A stretch of DNA of 51,126 nucleotides from Flavobacteriales bacterium (GTDB lineage: Bacteria; Bacteroidota; Bacteroidia; Flavobacteriales_D; Sanyastnellaceae). The translations under genes were made by a program, and so were the position numbers. The stretch lies in contig JAIXWP010000028.1 of assembly GCA_027491215.1 (NCBI GenBank), forward strand, positions 1-51,126, read 5' to 3'. A model generated the notes under the pieces. The model saw only the letters and a program-made list of their open reading frames with translations, did not search any database and was not told the origin of the DNA. This document shows positions 9,893 through 19,246 of this stretch, in pieces. Positions within the stretch are counted from its first letter, which is position 1, and each line of letters starts with the position of its first letter.

Positions 9893-9983
9893 TAGTTATA
9901 AGTTAAGAACCAAGGGAAATGTAATGATTCTGAATTACCCCACAACTCTTTTTTTCAACTGTTCAAACAATCCAATGTTAATT

Positions 9984-9991
9984 TATCTTTG
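9984..9991 (+). promoter_or_regulatory. -7 box TATCTTTG of lptB
   Basis: Exact match to TAnnTTTG, ending only 4 nt before the ATG at 9996. It implies a very short or absent 5' leader and argues against the upstream ATG at 9975 and the longer frame from 9846. Confidence 0.7.
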
Positions 9992-9995
9992 GCCT

Positions 9996-10733
9996 ATGCA
10001 ATTAAGAGCGGAGAACATTGTAAAACGATACGGACCACGCACGGTAGTGAAAGGTGTTTCTTTTGATGTAAGTCAAGGGGAGATTGTGGGATTGTTGGGT
10101 CCAAATGGTGCAGGAAAGACGACTAGCTTTTATATGGTGGTCGGATTGATCAAGCCAAACGAAGGTGCAATTACACTGGATGGGAAAGTGATCACAGAAG
10201 AACCAATGTATCGAAGAGCTCAACTTGGTGTGGGATACCTACCACAAGAAGCGTCAGTCTTTAGAACGCTTTCGGTAGAAGATAATATTAAAGCGGTTCT
10301 TGAAATGACGAAGCTCTCGAAAAAGGAGCAGTCAATAAAGTTAGATAGTCTTCTCGATGAATTCGGTTTAACGCCTAAGAGAACTTACATAGGAAATCAC
10401 TTGAGCGGTGGTGAAAGAAGACGTACAGAAATTGCTCGAGCACTCGCTACAGATCCAAAGTTTATTCTACTAGATGAACCTTTTGCAGGAGTGGATCCTA
10501 TAGCTGTAGAAGATATCCAGCGCATTGTCGCTCAGTTGAAGTTAAAGAATATCGGTATTTTAATTACCGATCACAATGTTCAAGAAACATTGAGCATCAC
10601 TGATAGAGCTTACTTATTGTACGATGGCGAAATATTGAAATCAGGCACCGCTGAAGAGTTGGCGTCTGATGAAGTGGTAAGAAGAGTCTACTTAGGTCAA
10701 AACTTTGAGTTGAAAAGAAGTAAGATATTGTAA
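9996..10733 (+). CDS. lptB: LPS export ABC transporter ATP-binding protein LptB
   Basis: 245 residues from the chosen start ([13 protein letters not shown]), close to the usual 240 or so for LptB. Motifs in order: Walker A GPNGAGKT (35-42), Q-loop glutamine at 84 ([10 protein letters not shown]), ABC signature LSGGERRR (136-143), Walker B FILLDEP (156-162) and switch histidine in ITDHN (about 193). The sequence [15 protein letters not shown] is characteristic of LptB. It would form a dimer that powers LptF/LptG to move LPS from the inner membrane to the Lpt bridge; those partners are not in this window. The frame extends upstream to 9846, but that part runs antisense into the neighbouring T9SS gene and over the -7 box, so it is excluded. 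Confidence 0.95.
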   Translation: MQLRAENIVKRYGPRTVVKGVSFDVSQGEIVGLLGPNGAGKTTSFYMVVGLIKPNEGAITLDGKVITEEPMYRRAQLGVGYLPQEASVFRTLSVEDNIKAVLEMTKLSKKEQSIKLDSLLDEFGLTPKRTYIGNHLSGGERRRTEIARALATDPKFILLDEPFAGVDPIAVEDIQRIVAQLKLKNIGILITDHNVQETLSITDRAYLLYDGEILKSGTAEELASDEVVRRVYLGQNFELKRSKIL

Positions 10734-10791
10734 TAACGTCTTTTCGTTTCATTAAAAGAACATCTGATCTGATTAATTCAACCTACGATTT

Positions 10792-12708
10792 TTATAGATT
10801 AGGTTCAATCCAGTCGCCGTGCTCTTTAATTAAATCAATCAACTCCTGCACAGCGTGCTCTTCAGTCACATTCTTTTTAACTACTGTTTTTTCCTTATAA
10901 AGAGTGATTTTTCCAGGACCTGTGCCAACATATCCGTAATCGGCGTCAGCCATCTCGCCGGGACCATTCACAATGCAACCCATGATTCCGATTTTGATGC
11001 CCTTTAAATGAGAAGTGCGCGAACGAATTTTAGCAGTGGTTTCTTGTAAATCAAAAAGCGTGCGACCGCAGCTCGGACATGAAATGTATTCTGTCTTGGA
11101 AATTCTTGTACGAGTTGCTTGAAGTATGCCAAATGCGGTGCTATTCACACGCTGCATTGGAAGTTCTGGTGCGGATACAAATACTCCATCTCCTAAACCA
11201 TCTAATAGCAAAGCACCCGCATCTGTAGGTGCATATAGCATAAATTCATCCTCAGTAAGTCCAGTGTACTTTCTTGAAATAATCACAGGAACGTGCAGTT
11301 CGTTTTTTAACAATGAAAAGAAAAACGCACGCATATCCGCTACTGCATGTGTGTTTTCAGTCTCTAAAATCAGCACAAGCCCCGGATGTGTTGTAAACAG
11401 CGTGATATCATTTTCAGTAAATGAATCGGCTGAAACTTTTAAGAAATGTAAACCGAATGAACGTTCGTTCGGGAGATAATTTTCTCTGCTGAATAATGGA
11501 TAACAACGCGGCTGATCAGAGACGTTTTTCCAGTACTCGTAATCATATATTAGTCCTAGAGTACCAGGAATTTCAAATGTTACAGCGTTTTGACCGCAGT
11601 AGATATAATCACAAGCCATATCACTAAGGTTCCATTTATCCAATGGCACACTATAGTTGTAGCCGACACCAAATAATGATGCAGCAGTGATTTCATTCTT
11701 GTGGCTGTAATCCATTATCACACGCGGAACCTGACGTTGACCAATATTTTCAACTTCGGAAGAATGTCTGCGTGTGTATTCAAAAGGGTTAACCATTGGT
11801 TGAACCGGAGTGATAGGTCGCGCCGTAGCGGCGCGATTCACATATCTGTCGGCCAACATTTTTGCAACTGGTATTTCTGCTTCTGGCTCTTCTGTAAGTG
11901 ATACGCGAATGGTGTCACCAATTCCATCTTCGAGCAATGTGCCAATTCCAACTGCAGATTTAATTCGTCCATCCTCACCATCTCCAGCTTCTGTCACACC
12001 TAAGTGTAGAGGGTAATTCATACCGTGCTTCATCATTTCCGAAACGAGTAAACGATATGCTTGCACCATCACTTGAGGATTGGAAGCCTTCATTGATATC
12101 ACGATTTCGTGGAAGTCATGATCTCGACAAATGCGAAGAAACTCCATAGCGCTTTCTACCATCCCTTGCGGGGTGTCGCCATACCTGCTCAAGATGCGAT
12201 CGCTGAGCGAACCGTGGTTGGTGCCAATGCGCATCGCGGTGCCATTTTTTTTACATAATAAAACCAATGGAGTGAAGCGATCACGAATGCGGTCTAGTTC
12301 TGCCTGATAGCTTTCGTCGGTATAGTCTATTTCTTCAAACTTCTTTTTATCGGCGTAATTTCCTGGATTGACGCGCACTTTTTCCACGATACCCGCAGCA
12401 ACTTCCGCAGCGTTTGGAGTGAAGTGAATGTCTGCAACAATGGGGGTATTGTATCCTTTTTCACGAAGCGCTTGCTTAATGGGGGCAAGGTTTTCAGCAT
12501 CGTTTTTACTAGGTGCAGTAATACGCACAAGCTCGCACCCGGCCTCAATCATGCGAATACTTTGAGCCACTGTCGCTTCTGTATTCATGGTGTCGGTGGT
12601 GGTCATACTCTGAAGTCGAATGGGCTGATCTCCACCAAGAAGAAGATCTCCAATTTTTACTTCACGCGTTTTAAATCTGCTGTATGAAAATAGGTCGTTA
12701 CAATACAC
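10792..12708 (-). CDS. ispG: 4-hydroxy-3-methylbut-2-enyl diphosphate synthase (ispG/gcpE), long form
   Basis: 638 residues. It catalyses the penultimate step of the MEP isoprenoid pathway, reducing methylerythritol cyclodiphosphate to HMBPP with a 4Fe-4S cluster. The TIM-barrel N terminus is clear (PIRLQSMTTTDTMN, RVNPGN, RIGTNHGSLSDRIL), as is the C-terminal cluster domain with CPSCGRTL and GCIVNGPGE supplying the three cluster cysteines and the Glu. The protein is about 250 residues longer than the E. coli enzyme because of a middle insertion (A* domain), the form known from Bacteroidota, Chlamydia and plants. It is convergent with lptB (58 nt apart) without an obvious strong terminator between them. 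Confidence 0.95.
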   Translation of the reverse strand: MYCNDLFSYSRFKTREVKIGDLLLGGDQPIRLQSMTTTDTMNTEATVAQSIRMIEAGCELVRITAPSKNDAENLAPIKQALREKGYNTPIVADIHFTPNAAEVAAGIVEKVRVNPGNYADKKKFEEIDYTDESYQAELDRIRDRFTPLVLLCKKNGTAMRIGTNHGSLSDRILSRYGDTPQGMVESAMEFLRICRDHDFHEIVISMKASNPQVMVQAYRLLVSEMMKHGMNYPLHLGVTEAGDGEDGRIKSAVGIGTLLEDGIGDTIRVSLTEEPEAEIPVAKMLADRYVNRAATARPITPVQPMVNPFEYTRRHSSEVENIGQRQVPRVIMDYSHKNEITAASLFGVGYNYSVPLDKWNLSDMACDYIYCGQNAVTFEIPGTLGLIYDYEYWKNVSDQPRCYPLFSRENYLPNERSFGLHFLKVSADSFTENDITLFTTHPGLVLILETENTHAVADMRAFFFSLLKNELHVPVIISRKYTGLTEDEFMLYAPTDAGALLLDGLGDGVFVSAPELPMQRVNSTAFGILQATRTRISKTEYISCPSCGRTLFDLQETTAKIRSRTSHLKGIKIGIMGCIVNGPGEMADADYGYVGTGPGKITLYKEKTVVKKNVTEEHAVQELIDLIKEHGDWIEPNL

Positions 12709-12736
12709 GGTGTTCCGAATTAGTGATGGTAAAAGT

Positions 12737-12786
12737 AAAAAGTCCAGAGCAAGAGATTTTGTTCATCTTTTGCACTGGACTTTTTT
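12737..12786 (-). terminator. Long hairpin terminator after the superoxide dismutase gene
   Basis: Outer stem of about 11 bp (12737-12747 with 12775-12785, AAAAAGTCCAG) and an inner stem GCAAGAGA/TCTTTTGC with one G-U pair; T runs flank both sides. It lies 16 nt past the sod stop and upstream of ispG. Confidence 0.75.
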
Positions 12787-12801
12787 ATTTTTCAAAAAAA
12801 A

Positions 12802-13407
12802 TTATTTCGAAGCTTCAAAGCGACGAGTTACCTCATCCCAATTGATAACATTGAAAAACGCCGAAATGTAGTCTGGACGGCGGTTTTGGTAGTTTAGATA
12901 GTAAGCGTGTTCCCATACATCCAAGCCAAGAATTGGAGTACCACCGCAACCGATGCCTGGCATCAATGGGTTGTCTTGGTTCGCAGATGAACAAACTTCT
13001 ACTTTACCACCTTTCTGAACGCAAAGCCAAGCCCAGCCTGAACCGAAGCGAGTTGTTGCTGCCTTAGCAAATTCTGTTTTGAAGTTTTCATAAGAACCAT
13101 AAGCTGCATTGATAGCCTCTGCTACTGCGCCTGTTGGCTCACCACCTCCGTTTGGAGACATGACTTCCCAAAACAAGTTGTGATTATAAAATCCACCTCC
13201 GTTGTTACGGATGGCAGGGGTATCAAACCCTTTCACCAAAATTTCTTCAATGGTTAAGTTTTCGAGTGGTGTGCCTGCGATCGCCGCATTGAGATTGTTG
13301 GTGTATGCCGCATGGTGTTTGTCATGGTGAATCTCCATGGTGCGAGCATCGATATGTGGCTCCAAAGCGTTGAATGCGTAAGGAAGCGCTGGTAATGTGA
13401 ATGCCAT
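12802..13407 (-). CDS. sodA: Superoxide dismutase, Mn-type or cambialistic
   Basis: 201 residues from the ATG at 13407 ([12 protein letters not shown]); a further 20 in-frame residues upstream are rejected because they cross the -7 box and are not family-like. Metal ligands can be placed at H27 (IHHDKHH), H76 (YNHNLFW), D163 and H167 ([16 protein letters not shown]). The motif ANQDNPLMP carries the Gln typical of Mn enzymes, where Fe enzymes have a different Gln position, so Mn or cambialistic use is favoured; metal choice cannot be settled by sequence. No signal peptide is present, so it is cytoplasmic. It is divergent from mreB and has its own promoter and terminator. Confidence 0.93.
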   Translation of the reverse strand: MAFTLPALPYAFNALEPHIDARTMEIHHDKHHAAYTNNLNAAIAGTPLENLTIEEILVKGFDTPAIRNNGGGFYNHNLFWEVMSPNGGGEPTGAVAEAINAAYGSYENFKTEFAKAATTRFGSGWAWLCVQKGGKVEVCSSANQDNPLMPGIGCGGTPILGLDVWEHAYYLNYQNRRPDYISAFFNVINWDEVTRRFEASK

Positions 13408-13424
13408 AATAATTAAATTTTGGT

Positions 13425-13432
13425 CAAAAATA
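13425..13432 (-). promoter_or_regulatory. -7 box TATTTTTG of the superoxide dismutase gene
   Basis: Exact TAnnTTTG on the minus strand, 17 nt upstream of the chosen ATG at 13407. It supports the shorter start. Confidence 0.6.
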
Positions 13433-13572
13433 GGAATAATAAATCGAGTAAAGGATATGCTGTTCAATCATTGGGGAATCTTAACAGTGAACATTTCGCT
13501 TGTGTTGATCGTGGTTGATAACTCGTTAAATTTGTTGAAAGCCGCGGCTATCTATTGTCTTAACAATAAGAA

Positions 13573-13580
13573 TATATTTG
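13573..13580 (+). promoter_or_regulatory. -7 box TATATTTG of the mreB operon
   Basis: Exact TAnnTTTG with a TTG at 13555-13557 as a possible -33 box. It leaves a leader of about 85 nt before the mreB ATG at 13668. The rest of the 13408-13667 spacer shows no gene. Confidence 0.6.
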
Positions 13581-13667
13581 TGACCGACTTGGATAAACAA
13601 AAAGTCCTTGTTTTACAAGGCTTTTGGACAAGGTTTAGGAATAGATAACTTAGAGAAACCAACACGC

Positions 13668-14696
13668 ATGGGCATTTTCAGCTTCCTTACACAGGAAATT
13701 GCCATAGACCTGGGTACTGCAAACACGATCATCATCCAAAACGACAAAGTTGTGGTGGATGAGCCGTCTATCATAGCGCGAGATCGCGCTACAGGGAGAA
13801 CGGTTGCAGTAGGTCGCGCCGCGCAACAAATGCACGGTAAAACACACGAAAATATCAAGACGATTCGTCCCCTGAAGGATGGTGTAATCGCGGATTTCCA
13901 TGCTGCAGAAGATATGATCAAAGGAATGATCAAGATGATCAACCGAAGCAAGGGTGTATTTCAACCCTCTCTTCGTATGGTGATCTGCATCCCTTCTGGT
14001 ATCACTGAAGTTGAGAAAAGGGCCGTACAAGATTCCGCTGAACATGCTGGTGCTAAGGAAGTGTTCTTGATTCACGAGCCAATGGCTGCTGCAATTGGTA
14101 TCGGAATCGACGTGGAAGAACCAATGGGAAACATGGTAATCGACATCGGAGGTGGTACTTCCGAAATCGCTGTCATCGCTCTTGGTGGTATCGTAACAGA
14201 CAAAAATATTCGTGTGGCGGGTGATGAACTCACTCAGGACATCGAAGAATACATGCGCCGTCAGCACAACATCCTCATCGGAGAACGTACAGCGGAGCAA
14301 ATCAAAATCGAAGTTGGAGCAGCGCTTCCAGAACTCGATAATCCTCCTTTGGATTATAGCGTTCGCGGTCGCGACTTGATGACAGGTATTCCAAAAGAAA
14401 TCTCTGTTTCTTATTCTGAAATCGCTCACGCTCTCGATAAGTCAATTTCTAAAATCGAAGAAGCAATCATGAGCTGTCTTGAAAATACACCGCCTGAGCT
14501 TAGCGCGGATATTTACAAGACTGGTATCTATCTCGCTGGTGGTGGTGCTTTGTTGAGAGGTCTTGATAAGAGAATCTCTATGAAAACGAAACTTCCAGTA
14601 CACGTAGCTGATGATCCTTTGCGCGCAGTAGCTCGTGGAACAGGTATCGCGTTGAAAAACGTGAACAAGTTCCAATTCCTAATGCGTAGCTCATAG
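13668..14696 (+). CDS. mreB: Rod shape-determining actin homologue MreB
   Basis: 342 residues from ATG 13668 (MGIFSFLTQEIAIDLGTANT); the frame extends upstream 20 codons without homology-like sequence. Actin-fold nucleotide-binding motifs are present: phosphate-1 DLGTANT, phosphate-2 IDIGGGTSEIAV and the adenosine motif AGGGALLRGLD. It polymerises on the inner face of the cytoplasmic membrane and positions the peptidoglycan elongation complex. It opens the mreBCD-pbp2-rodA operon, with 38 nt to mreC. Confidence 0.96.
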   Translation: MGIFSFLTQEIAIDLGTANTIIIQNDKVVVDEPSIIARDRATGRTVAVGRAAQQMHGKTHENIKTIRPLKDGVIADFHAAEDMIKGMIKMINRSKGVFQPSLRMVICIPSGITEVEKRAVQDSAEHAGAKEVFLIHEPMAAAIGIGIDVEEPMGNMVIDIGGGTSEIAVIALGGIVTDKNIRVAGDELTQDIEEYMRRQHNILIGERTAEQIKIEVGAALPELDNPPLDYSVRGRDLMTGIPKEISVSYSEIAHALDKSISKIEEAIMSCLENTPPELSADIYKTGIYLAGGGALLRGLDKRISMKTKLPVHVADDPLRAVARGTGIALKNVNKFQFLMRSS

Positions 14697-14734
14697 TATT
14701 TGCAACTATTCTGAAGCAATAGGTATTTCGGATT

Positions 14735-15589
14735 ATGAGGAATATTCTTGGTCTTATACAACGCTTTTATGTATTCCTGCTTTTCCTAGTACTGCAGGGA
14801 TTTGCGCTATTTGTATTATTCGAGAATAACAATTTTCAAAAGGCTGAATTCCTTACGCATAGTAAAGATTGGACAGGCAAGATTTATTCTTGGAGAACAA
14901 ACTTGAAAGAGTACTGGATATTGGATGAAATCAACGACCGTCTCTCTCTTGAAAATGCCATCCTTCGCAGCCGACTCCCAGAAAATATGTTGGTCATCAA
15001 TCAAGATCAATACCGCCCCACTTCTGATACTGGTGCTGTGCAGAGATACATCTATCGCGATGCACACGTCGAAAACGTCACGCTAAACAGAGAATCGAAT
15101 TATCTTATGATTAATAGAGGCTCAATAGGTGGATTGAAGCGCTCGATGGGGGTTATCAGTAATGGGTCAATTGTAGGTATTGTTAGTAGTGTGAGTGATA
15201 ATTTTGGTGTTGTAATGCCGATTCTTCATAGCAAGTTTAGAGCTAGCGTCCGCATGAAAGGAAGCCGTGATTACGGACTACTTGCTTGGCCAGGTGGTTC
15301 TCCTGAGATCGCTGATGTAAGAGAAATTCCAAAACACGTTCCTGTGGAAGTTGGTGATACCGTTATCACTTCTGGTTTCTCTGATTATTTCCCTGCTGAC
15401 ATGATGGTGGGATACGTGGAGAGCTTGGATGATCAACCAGAAGAGAATTTTCATAGAATTAAAATTAGACTGAGCACGGACTATAGAAAACTAGAGTACG
15501 TTCAAGTCATCGAAGATTTATATAAACCAGAACAAGATTCACTTTTACAAGAAGTGCAAGCATTAGATGCCATTAACAATCCTCATTAA
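14735..15589 (+). CDS. mreC: Rod shape-determining protein MreC
   Basis: 284 residues: a short cytoplasmic start, one membrane segment at about 10-30 (FYVFLLFLVLQGFALFVLF), a helical region at about 45-80 (DEINDRLSLENAILRSRL), then the periplasmic beta-barrel domain (RDAHVENVTLNRESNYLMIN, GVISNGSIVGIVSSVS, DTVITSGFSDYFPADM). This order is diagnostic of MreC, which links MreB/MreD to PBP2 in the periplasm. The 3' end overlaps mreD by 23 nt. Confidence 0.93.
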   Translation: MRNILGLIQRFYVFLLFLVLQGFALFVLFENNNFQKAEFLTHSKDWTGKIYSWRTNLKEYWILDEINDRLSLENAILRSRLPENMLVINQDQYRPTSDTGAVQRYIYRDAHVENVTLNRESNYLMINRGSIGGLKRSMGVISNGSIVGIVSSVSDNFGVVMPILHSKFRASVRMKGSRDYGLLAWPGGSPEIADVREIPKHVPVEVGDTVITSGFSDYFPADMMVGYVESLDDQPEENFHRIKIRLSTDYRKLEYVQVIEDLYKPEQDSLLQEVQALDAINNPH

Positions 15590-16091
15590 TATCATTCGAA
15601 TCGCTTTCTTAATTCTCCTCCAGTGTTTGGTGGTGAATAGAATGCAGCCGCTCGATGGCTTGATATTGCCATGGATTTATATTTTCGGAATTCTAATGCT
15701 TCCTTTCGAAACGCCCCGTTGGCTTGTCCTTGTAATCGGGTTTTCAGTTGGGTGGATCATGGATTTGTTAAGTGGCCCTCCGGGATTGCACACGTCGGCC
15801 TGTCTATTATTGGCGTTTTTACAACCGCTCGTTCAGAAATTGTTTTCACCTCGTGAAGGTTATGAAGTAACACAACGCCCAACGGTGCAAAGTATGGGGC
15901 TGCCTTGGTATATTACCTATGCAGCAATTCTTACTTTCTTTCATCACACCTGGTTGTTCTTTTTAGAAGTGCTTCGCTTCTCCGATTTTTTCTATCAATT
16001 ACTACACATCATCATGAGTACTGCTGCTACAGTGATTCTTATGACGATAGGTCAATATTTAATTTATACTTCTAAAAATTCACAGCAGTGA
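15567..16091 (+). CDS. mreD: Rod shape-determining protein MreD
   Basis: 174 residues, very hydrophobic, with about five membrane segments. It is recognised mainly by position (between mreC and pbp2), size and the GWIMDLLSGPPGLHTSACLL stretch, which fits the conserved G-x-x-x-D-x-x-x-G region of MreD. It overlaps mreC by 23 nt and pbp2 by 4 nt, implying translational coupling. Confidence 0.88.
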   Translation: MPLTILINIIRIAFLILLQCLVVNRMQPLDGLILPWIYIFGILMLPFETPRWLVLVIGFSVGWIMDLLSGPPGLHTSACLLLAFLQPLVQKLFSPREGYEVTQRPTVQSMGLPWYITYAAILTFFHHTWLFFLEVLRFSDFFYQLLHIIMSTAATVILMTIGQYLIYTSKNSQQ

Positions 16092-17899
16092 ATCTTGACG
16101 GACGCAGAATAACCATTATTCTCATCGTTTGTGCTATAGGTATAATCTATGCACTGCGTCTGCTTTCCCTGCAAGTCTTGAATGACGAATGGAAAAATAG
16201 AGGTACCGCACTTACAGAAAAGGAAGTTATCGTTTATCCATCTAGAGGTTTGATCTATGATCGAAATGGAAAGCTCTTGGTAACAAATCAAACTGTTTAC
16301 GATTTGATGGTGTTGCCAAAAGATGTCAAACCATTTGACACGATTGCTTTCTGCGAATTGGTAAGTCTTACAAAGGAAGAATTGGTTTCTGCTCTGAAAA
16401 AGGCGGTGAGTTGGCCCAATGTGCGTTATAAACCATCACCTGTAATCAAACAAATTACACCTCCTGAATTCGCTCGTATTTCGGAGAACCTTTACAAGTA
16501 CCCTGGTTTTTTCGGCACCCCTCGTACACTCCGCACCTACCCACAAAGTATTGGTGCACTGCTACTCGGCGACGTGGCCGAAATTGATAAACGCGAAATG
16601 GACAAAAATCCAGACTATCGCAGAGGTGACTACATCGGAAAAAGTGGTATTGAAAAATCATATGAAAATGAACTGCGCGGAACGCGTGGAGTCAAATATG
16701 TGTTTCGTGACAACCTAGGTGTAGAGCGAAATGTAGCAGAAGGAGAGCTCGATATAGCAGCGGTGGAAGGAACAGATCTGATCGCTACAATTGATGCAGA
16801 ACTTCAGCGATACGGTGAAGAATTGATGGTGAACAAACGCGGTTGTATCGTGGCCATCGAACCTGCTACCGGTGAAATCCTAGCGTTAGTAAGTGCTCCT
16901 ACCTACGATCCTAACTTGTTGGTGGGACGCGCTCGTGGTCGCAATTTCAATTTGCTCAACACAGATCCTCAGAAACCATTGTTCAATCGCGCTACGCAAG
17001 CACAATACCGACCTGGTTCGATTTTTAAATTAGCACAATCGCTTGCTGCATTGCAAATCGGAGCCATCACTCCACAAACACGGATCCAGTGCAATAGAGG
17101 AATCATCGGATGTCACGGCAGTCACTCTTATGATGATTTGGAAATGGCGATCGTTCACTCTTGCAACCCTTATTTCCGAGGTGTGATGCAGCGCGTAGTG
17201 GAAGGAGATCGTGACAAAACAAGTCGTTTCAAAGATGCTCGTATCGGTTTGGATATATGGCAAGGTTACATCAAACGCTTTGGCTTCGGAAGTAATTTGA
17301 ATACAGATATTCCTGGTGTGAAATCAGGTCTTGTTCCAGGTGTTGCCTACTATGACAAGTGGTACGGCGAATTGCAGTGGGCATTCTCAACGATCTATTC
17401 ACTAAGTATTGGTGAAGGTGAAATGTTGATCACGCCAATTCAAATGTGTAACCTCGCGTGTATCATTGCTAATCGTGGCTATTATGTGCCACCACATACT
17501 GTAAAACAAATCGGAGTAGGTGGATTGCCAAGAGAAGAATATCGCGTGCGTTATGAGACCGGCATTGACACCGCTCACTTTACCACGGTGATCAACGCTA
17601 TGGAAAAAGTGGTGGGACCAGGTGGTACAGCAGGTCGAGTGAAATTGAAGGATATAGTTATTTGTGGAAAAACAGGAACGGTGCAGAATGAACCGAAAGA
17701 AGACCACGCCGTGTTTGTTTGCTTCGCGCCAAAGGTTAATCCGAAAATTGCGATGGCCGTGTATGTGGAGAATGCTGGATTCGGTGGTACTTGGGCGGCG
17801 CCTATCGCGAGCTTGATGATTGAAAAATACCTCAACGATACCACATCGAACAAGGCCGCGGAGAAATTATTACTTGAATCAAACTTCCTGAATCGATGA
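16088..17899 (+). CDS. mrdA: Penicillin-binding protein 2, elongation transpeptidase
   Basis: 603 residues with a GTG start that overlaps the mreD stop by 4 nt. There is one membrane anchor (about 8-30), the PBP dimerisation region with the PSRGLIYDRNG motif (51-61), and the transpeptidase domain with catalytic SxxK at S311-K314 (PGSIFK), SxN at S358-N360 (HSCNPYF) and KTGT at 528-531. It cross-links new side-wall peptidoglycan together with RodA. It ends in a 4-nt overlap with rodA. Confidence 0.95.
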   Translation: MNLDGRRITIILIVCAIGIIYALRLLSLQVLNDEWKNRGTALTEKEVIVYPSRGLIYDRNGKLLVTNQTVYDLMVLPKDVKPFDTIAFCELVSLTKEELVSALKKAVSWPNVRYKPSPVIKQITPPEFARISENLYKYPGFFGTPRTLRTYPQSIGALLLGDVAEIDKREMDKNPDYRRGDYIGKSGIEKSYENELRGTRGVKYVFRDNLGVERNVAEGELDIAAVEGTDLIATIDAELQRYGEELMVNKRGCIVAIEPATGEILALVSAPTYDPNLLVGRARGRNFNLLNTDPQKPLFNRATQAQYRPGSIFKLAQSLAALQIGAITPQTRIQCNRGIIGCHGSHSYDDLEMAIVHSCNPYFRGVMQRVVEGDRDKTSRFKDARIGLDIWQGYIKRFGFGSNLNTDIPGVKSGLVPGVAYYDKWYGELQWAFSTIYSLSIGEGEMLITPIQMCNLACIIANRGYYVPPHTVKQIGVGGLPREEYRVRYETGIDTAHFTTVINAMEKVVGPGGTAGRVKLKDIVICGKTGTVQNEPKEDHAVFVCFAPKVNPKIAMAVYVENAGFGGTWAAPIASLMIEKYLNDTTSNKAAEKLLLESNFLNR

Positions 17900-19221
17900 A
17901 GAATAGCCAAAGCATAGCACTTGGAAGAGTTGATTGGGGAACAGTCATCCTGTATGTTGTTCTTGTATTATTCGGGTGGATGAACATTTATAGCGCTGCC
18001 TATGATTCATCACAACCGATGATTTTGGATTTCGATAAAGAGTATGGAAGACAAGCTATTTGGATTTTGGTTTCTTTCTTTTTGGCGCTTTTTGTTCTGT
18101 ACGTTGAAGGTGATTTTTTCAATAAATTCTCTCCATTTATTTATGGGTTTTTTGTGCTACTTCTCGGGCTGGTCTTGGTAATCGGTAAAGAGGTGAACGG
18201 CGCTAAAGCTTGGTTTGGAGTAGGCGCTTTCGGTATTCAACCATCGGAGTTTTCTAAAATTGGCGTCAGTCTTTTATTGGCAAAATATATTTCTTCCACA
18301 GGAGCAAAGTTCAAAACATGGAAGACAAGAATTATCGCGGCAGCGATAATTGGCTTGCCTGCAGGACTTATTCTACTTCAACCAGACGTAGGGTCAGTAT
18401 TGACTTTTGTTGCGTTCATATTCGCTATGTATCGCGAGGGCTTATCGGGCAACGTTCTCATCATTGGCCTCGGTGCAATTGTATTCGGAGTACTCAGTAT
18501 TGTGAGCGGTGCAGGATCCATCGATTTCCCTTTCGCGGGAGAACAGAGCGGAATTTATTTGCTCATTCTCATTGTGGCGCTTTTGGCGATCGGATCATTA
18601 ATCGTGGTGAAGAATTTCATTGTTCCTCGAAATAGAAAAACGCTTTATTGGATCATCGGTATTTCTGCAACGGCGAGTATCATGTTTTCTTTTTCGGTGA
18701 GTTACATCGTAGAAAATGTGCTCGAAGGCCATCATCGCGAGAGAATTTATGTGATGCTGTCAATGCCCGTGGAAAGAGAAGGAGCTACCTATAATAGTGA
18801 AATGGCAAAAATCACGGTTGGCTCTGGAGGCTTTATCGGGAAAGGATTTTTGGAGGGTCCAATGACGCAGAATAATTACGTTCCTGAACAATGGACAGAC
18901 TTTATCTTCAGTGCTGTGGCGGAGGAGTGGGGTTTTATTGGAAGTATTGTAGTGATTGGATTGTTTGTCTATCTAATTATTCGAATCATTAACATGGCCG
19001 AGCGACAGCGCTCACAATTCTCGCGAGTTTATGGTTACTGTGTAGCGAGTATCTTATTTTTTCACTTGATGATTAATGTGGGGATGGTTATTGGATTGGC
19101 ACCTATCATCGGTATTCCATTGCCATTCTTCAGTTACGGGGGATCATCGCTTATGGGCTTTACGTTATTGTTATTTATCTTCCTTCGCTTGGATGCTGAA
19201 CGCTTAAGCGCATTCAGATAA
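17896..19221 (+). CDS. rodA: SEDS glycosyltransferase RodA
   Basis: 441 residues with about ten membrane segments. Family features include GAKAWFGVGAFGIQPSEFSK, LLQPDVGSVLTF and the C-terminal PLPFFSYGGSSLMGF. RodA polymerises glycan strands from lipid II as partner of PBP2. The length exceeds that of E. coli RodA (370) because of an expanded central region (about residues 195-260, with two extra hydrophobic stretches), a form seen in other Bacteroidota. The start ATG overlaps the pbp2 stop by 4 nt. Confidence 0.94.
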   Translation: MKNSQSIALGRVDWGTVILYVVLVLFGWMNIYSAAYDSSQPMILDFDKEYGRQAIWILVSFFLALFVLYVEGDFFNKFSPFIYGFFVLLLGLVLVIGKEVNGAKAWFGVGAFGIQPSEFSKIGVSLLLAKYISSTGAKFKTWKTRIIAAAIIGLPAGLILLQPDVGSVLTFVAFIFAMYREGLSGNVLIIGLGAIVFGVLSIVSGAGSIDFPFAGEQSGIYLLILIVALLAIGSLIVVKNFIVPRNRKTLYWIIGISATASIMFSFSVSYIVENVLEGHHRERIYVMLSMPVEREGATYNSEMAKITVGSGGFIGKGFLEGPMTQNNYVPEQWTDFIFSAVAEEWGFIGSIVVIGLFVYLIIRIINMAERQRSQFSRVYGYCVASILFFHLMINVGMVIGLAPIIGIPLPFFSYGGSSLMGFTLLLFIFLRLDAERLSAFR

Positions 19222-19233
19222 ATTTTAAGTACT

Positions 19234-19241
19234 TATCTTTG
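19234..19241 (+). promoter_or_regulatory. -7 box TATCTTTG before mlaE
   Basis: Exact TAnnTTTG ending 5 nt before the GTG start at 19247, suggesting that mlaE-mlaF have their own nearly leaderless transcript besides read-through from rodA. Confidence 0.65.
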
Positions 19242-19246
19242 CTTCA

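Noticed and set aside
9846-9995. Upstream extension of the lptB frame
   Set aside because: The extension overlaps the divergent T9SS gene antisense and the -7 box, and adds residues not found in LptB.
13650-14429. 259-codon minus-strand frame inside mreB
   Set aside because: It lies entirely antisense to a well-supported mreB and its product resembles no protein family; open frames opposite conserved genes are common here.
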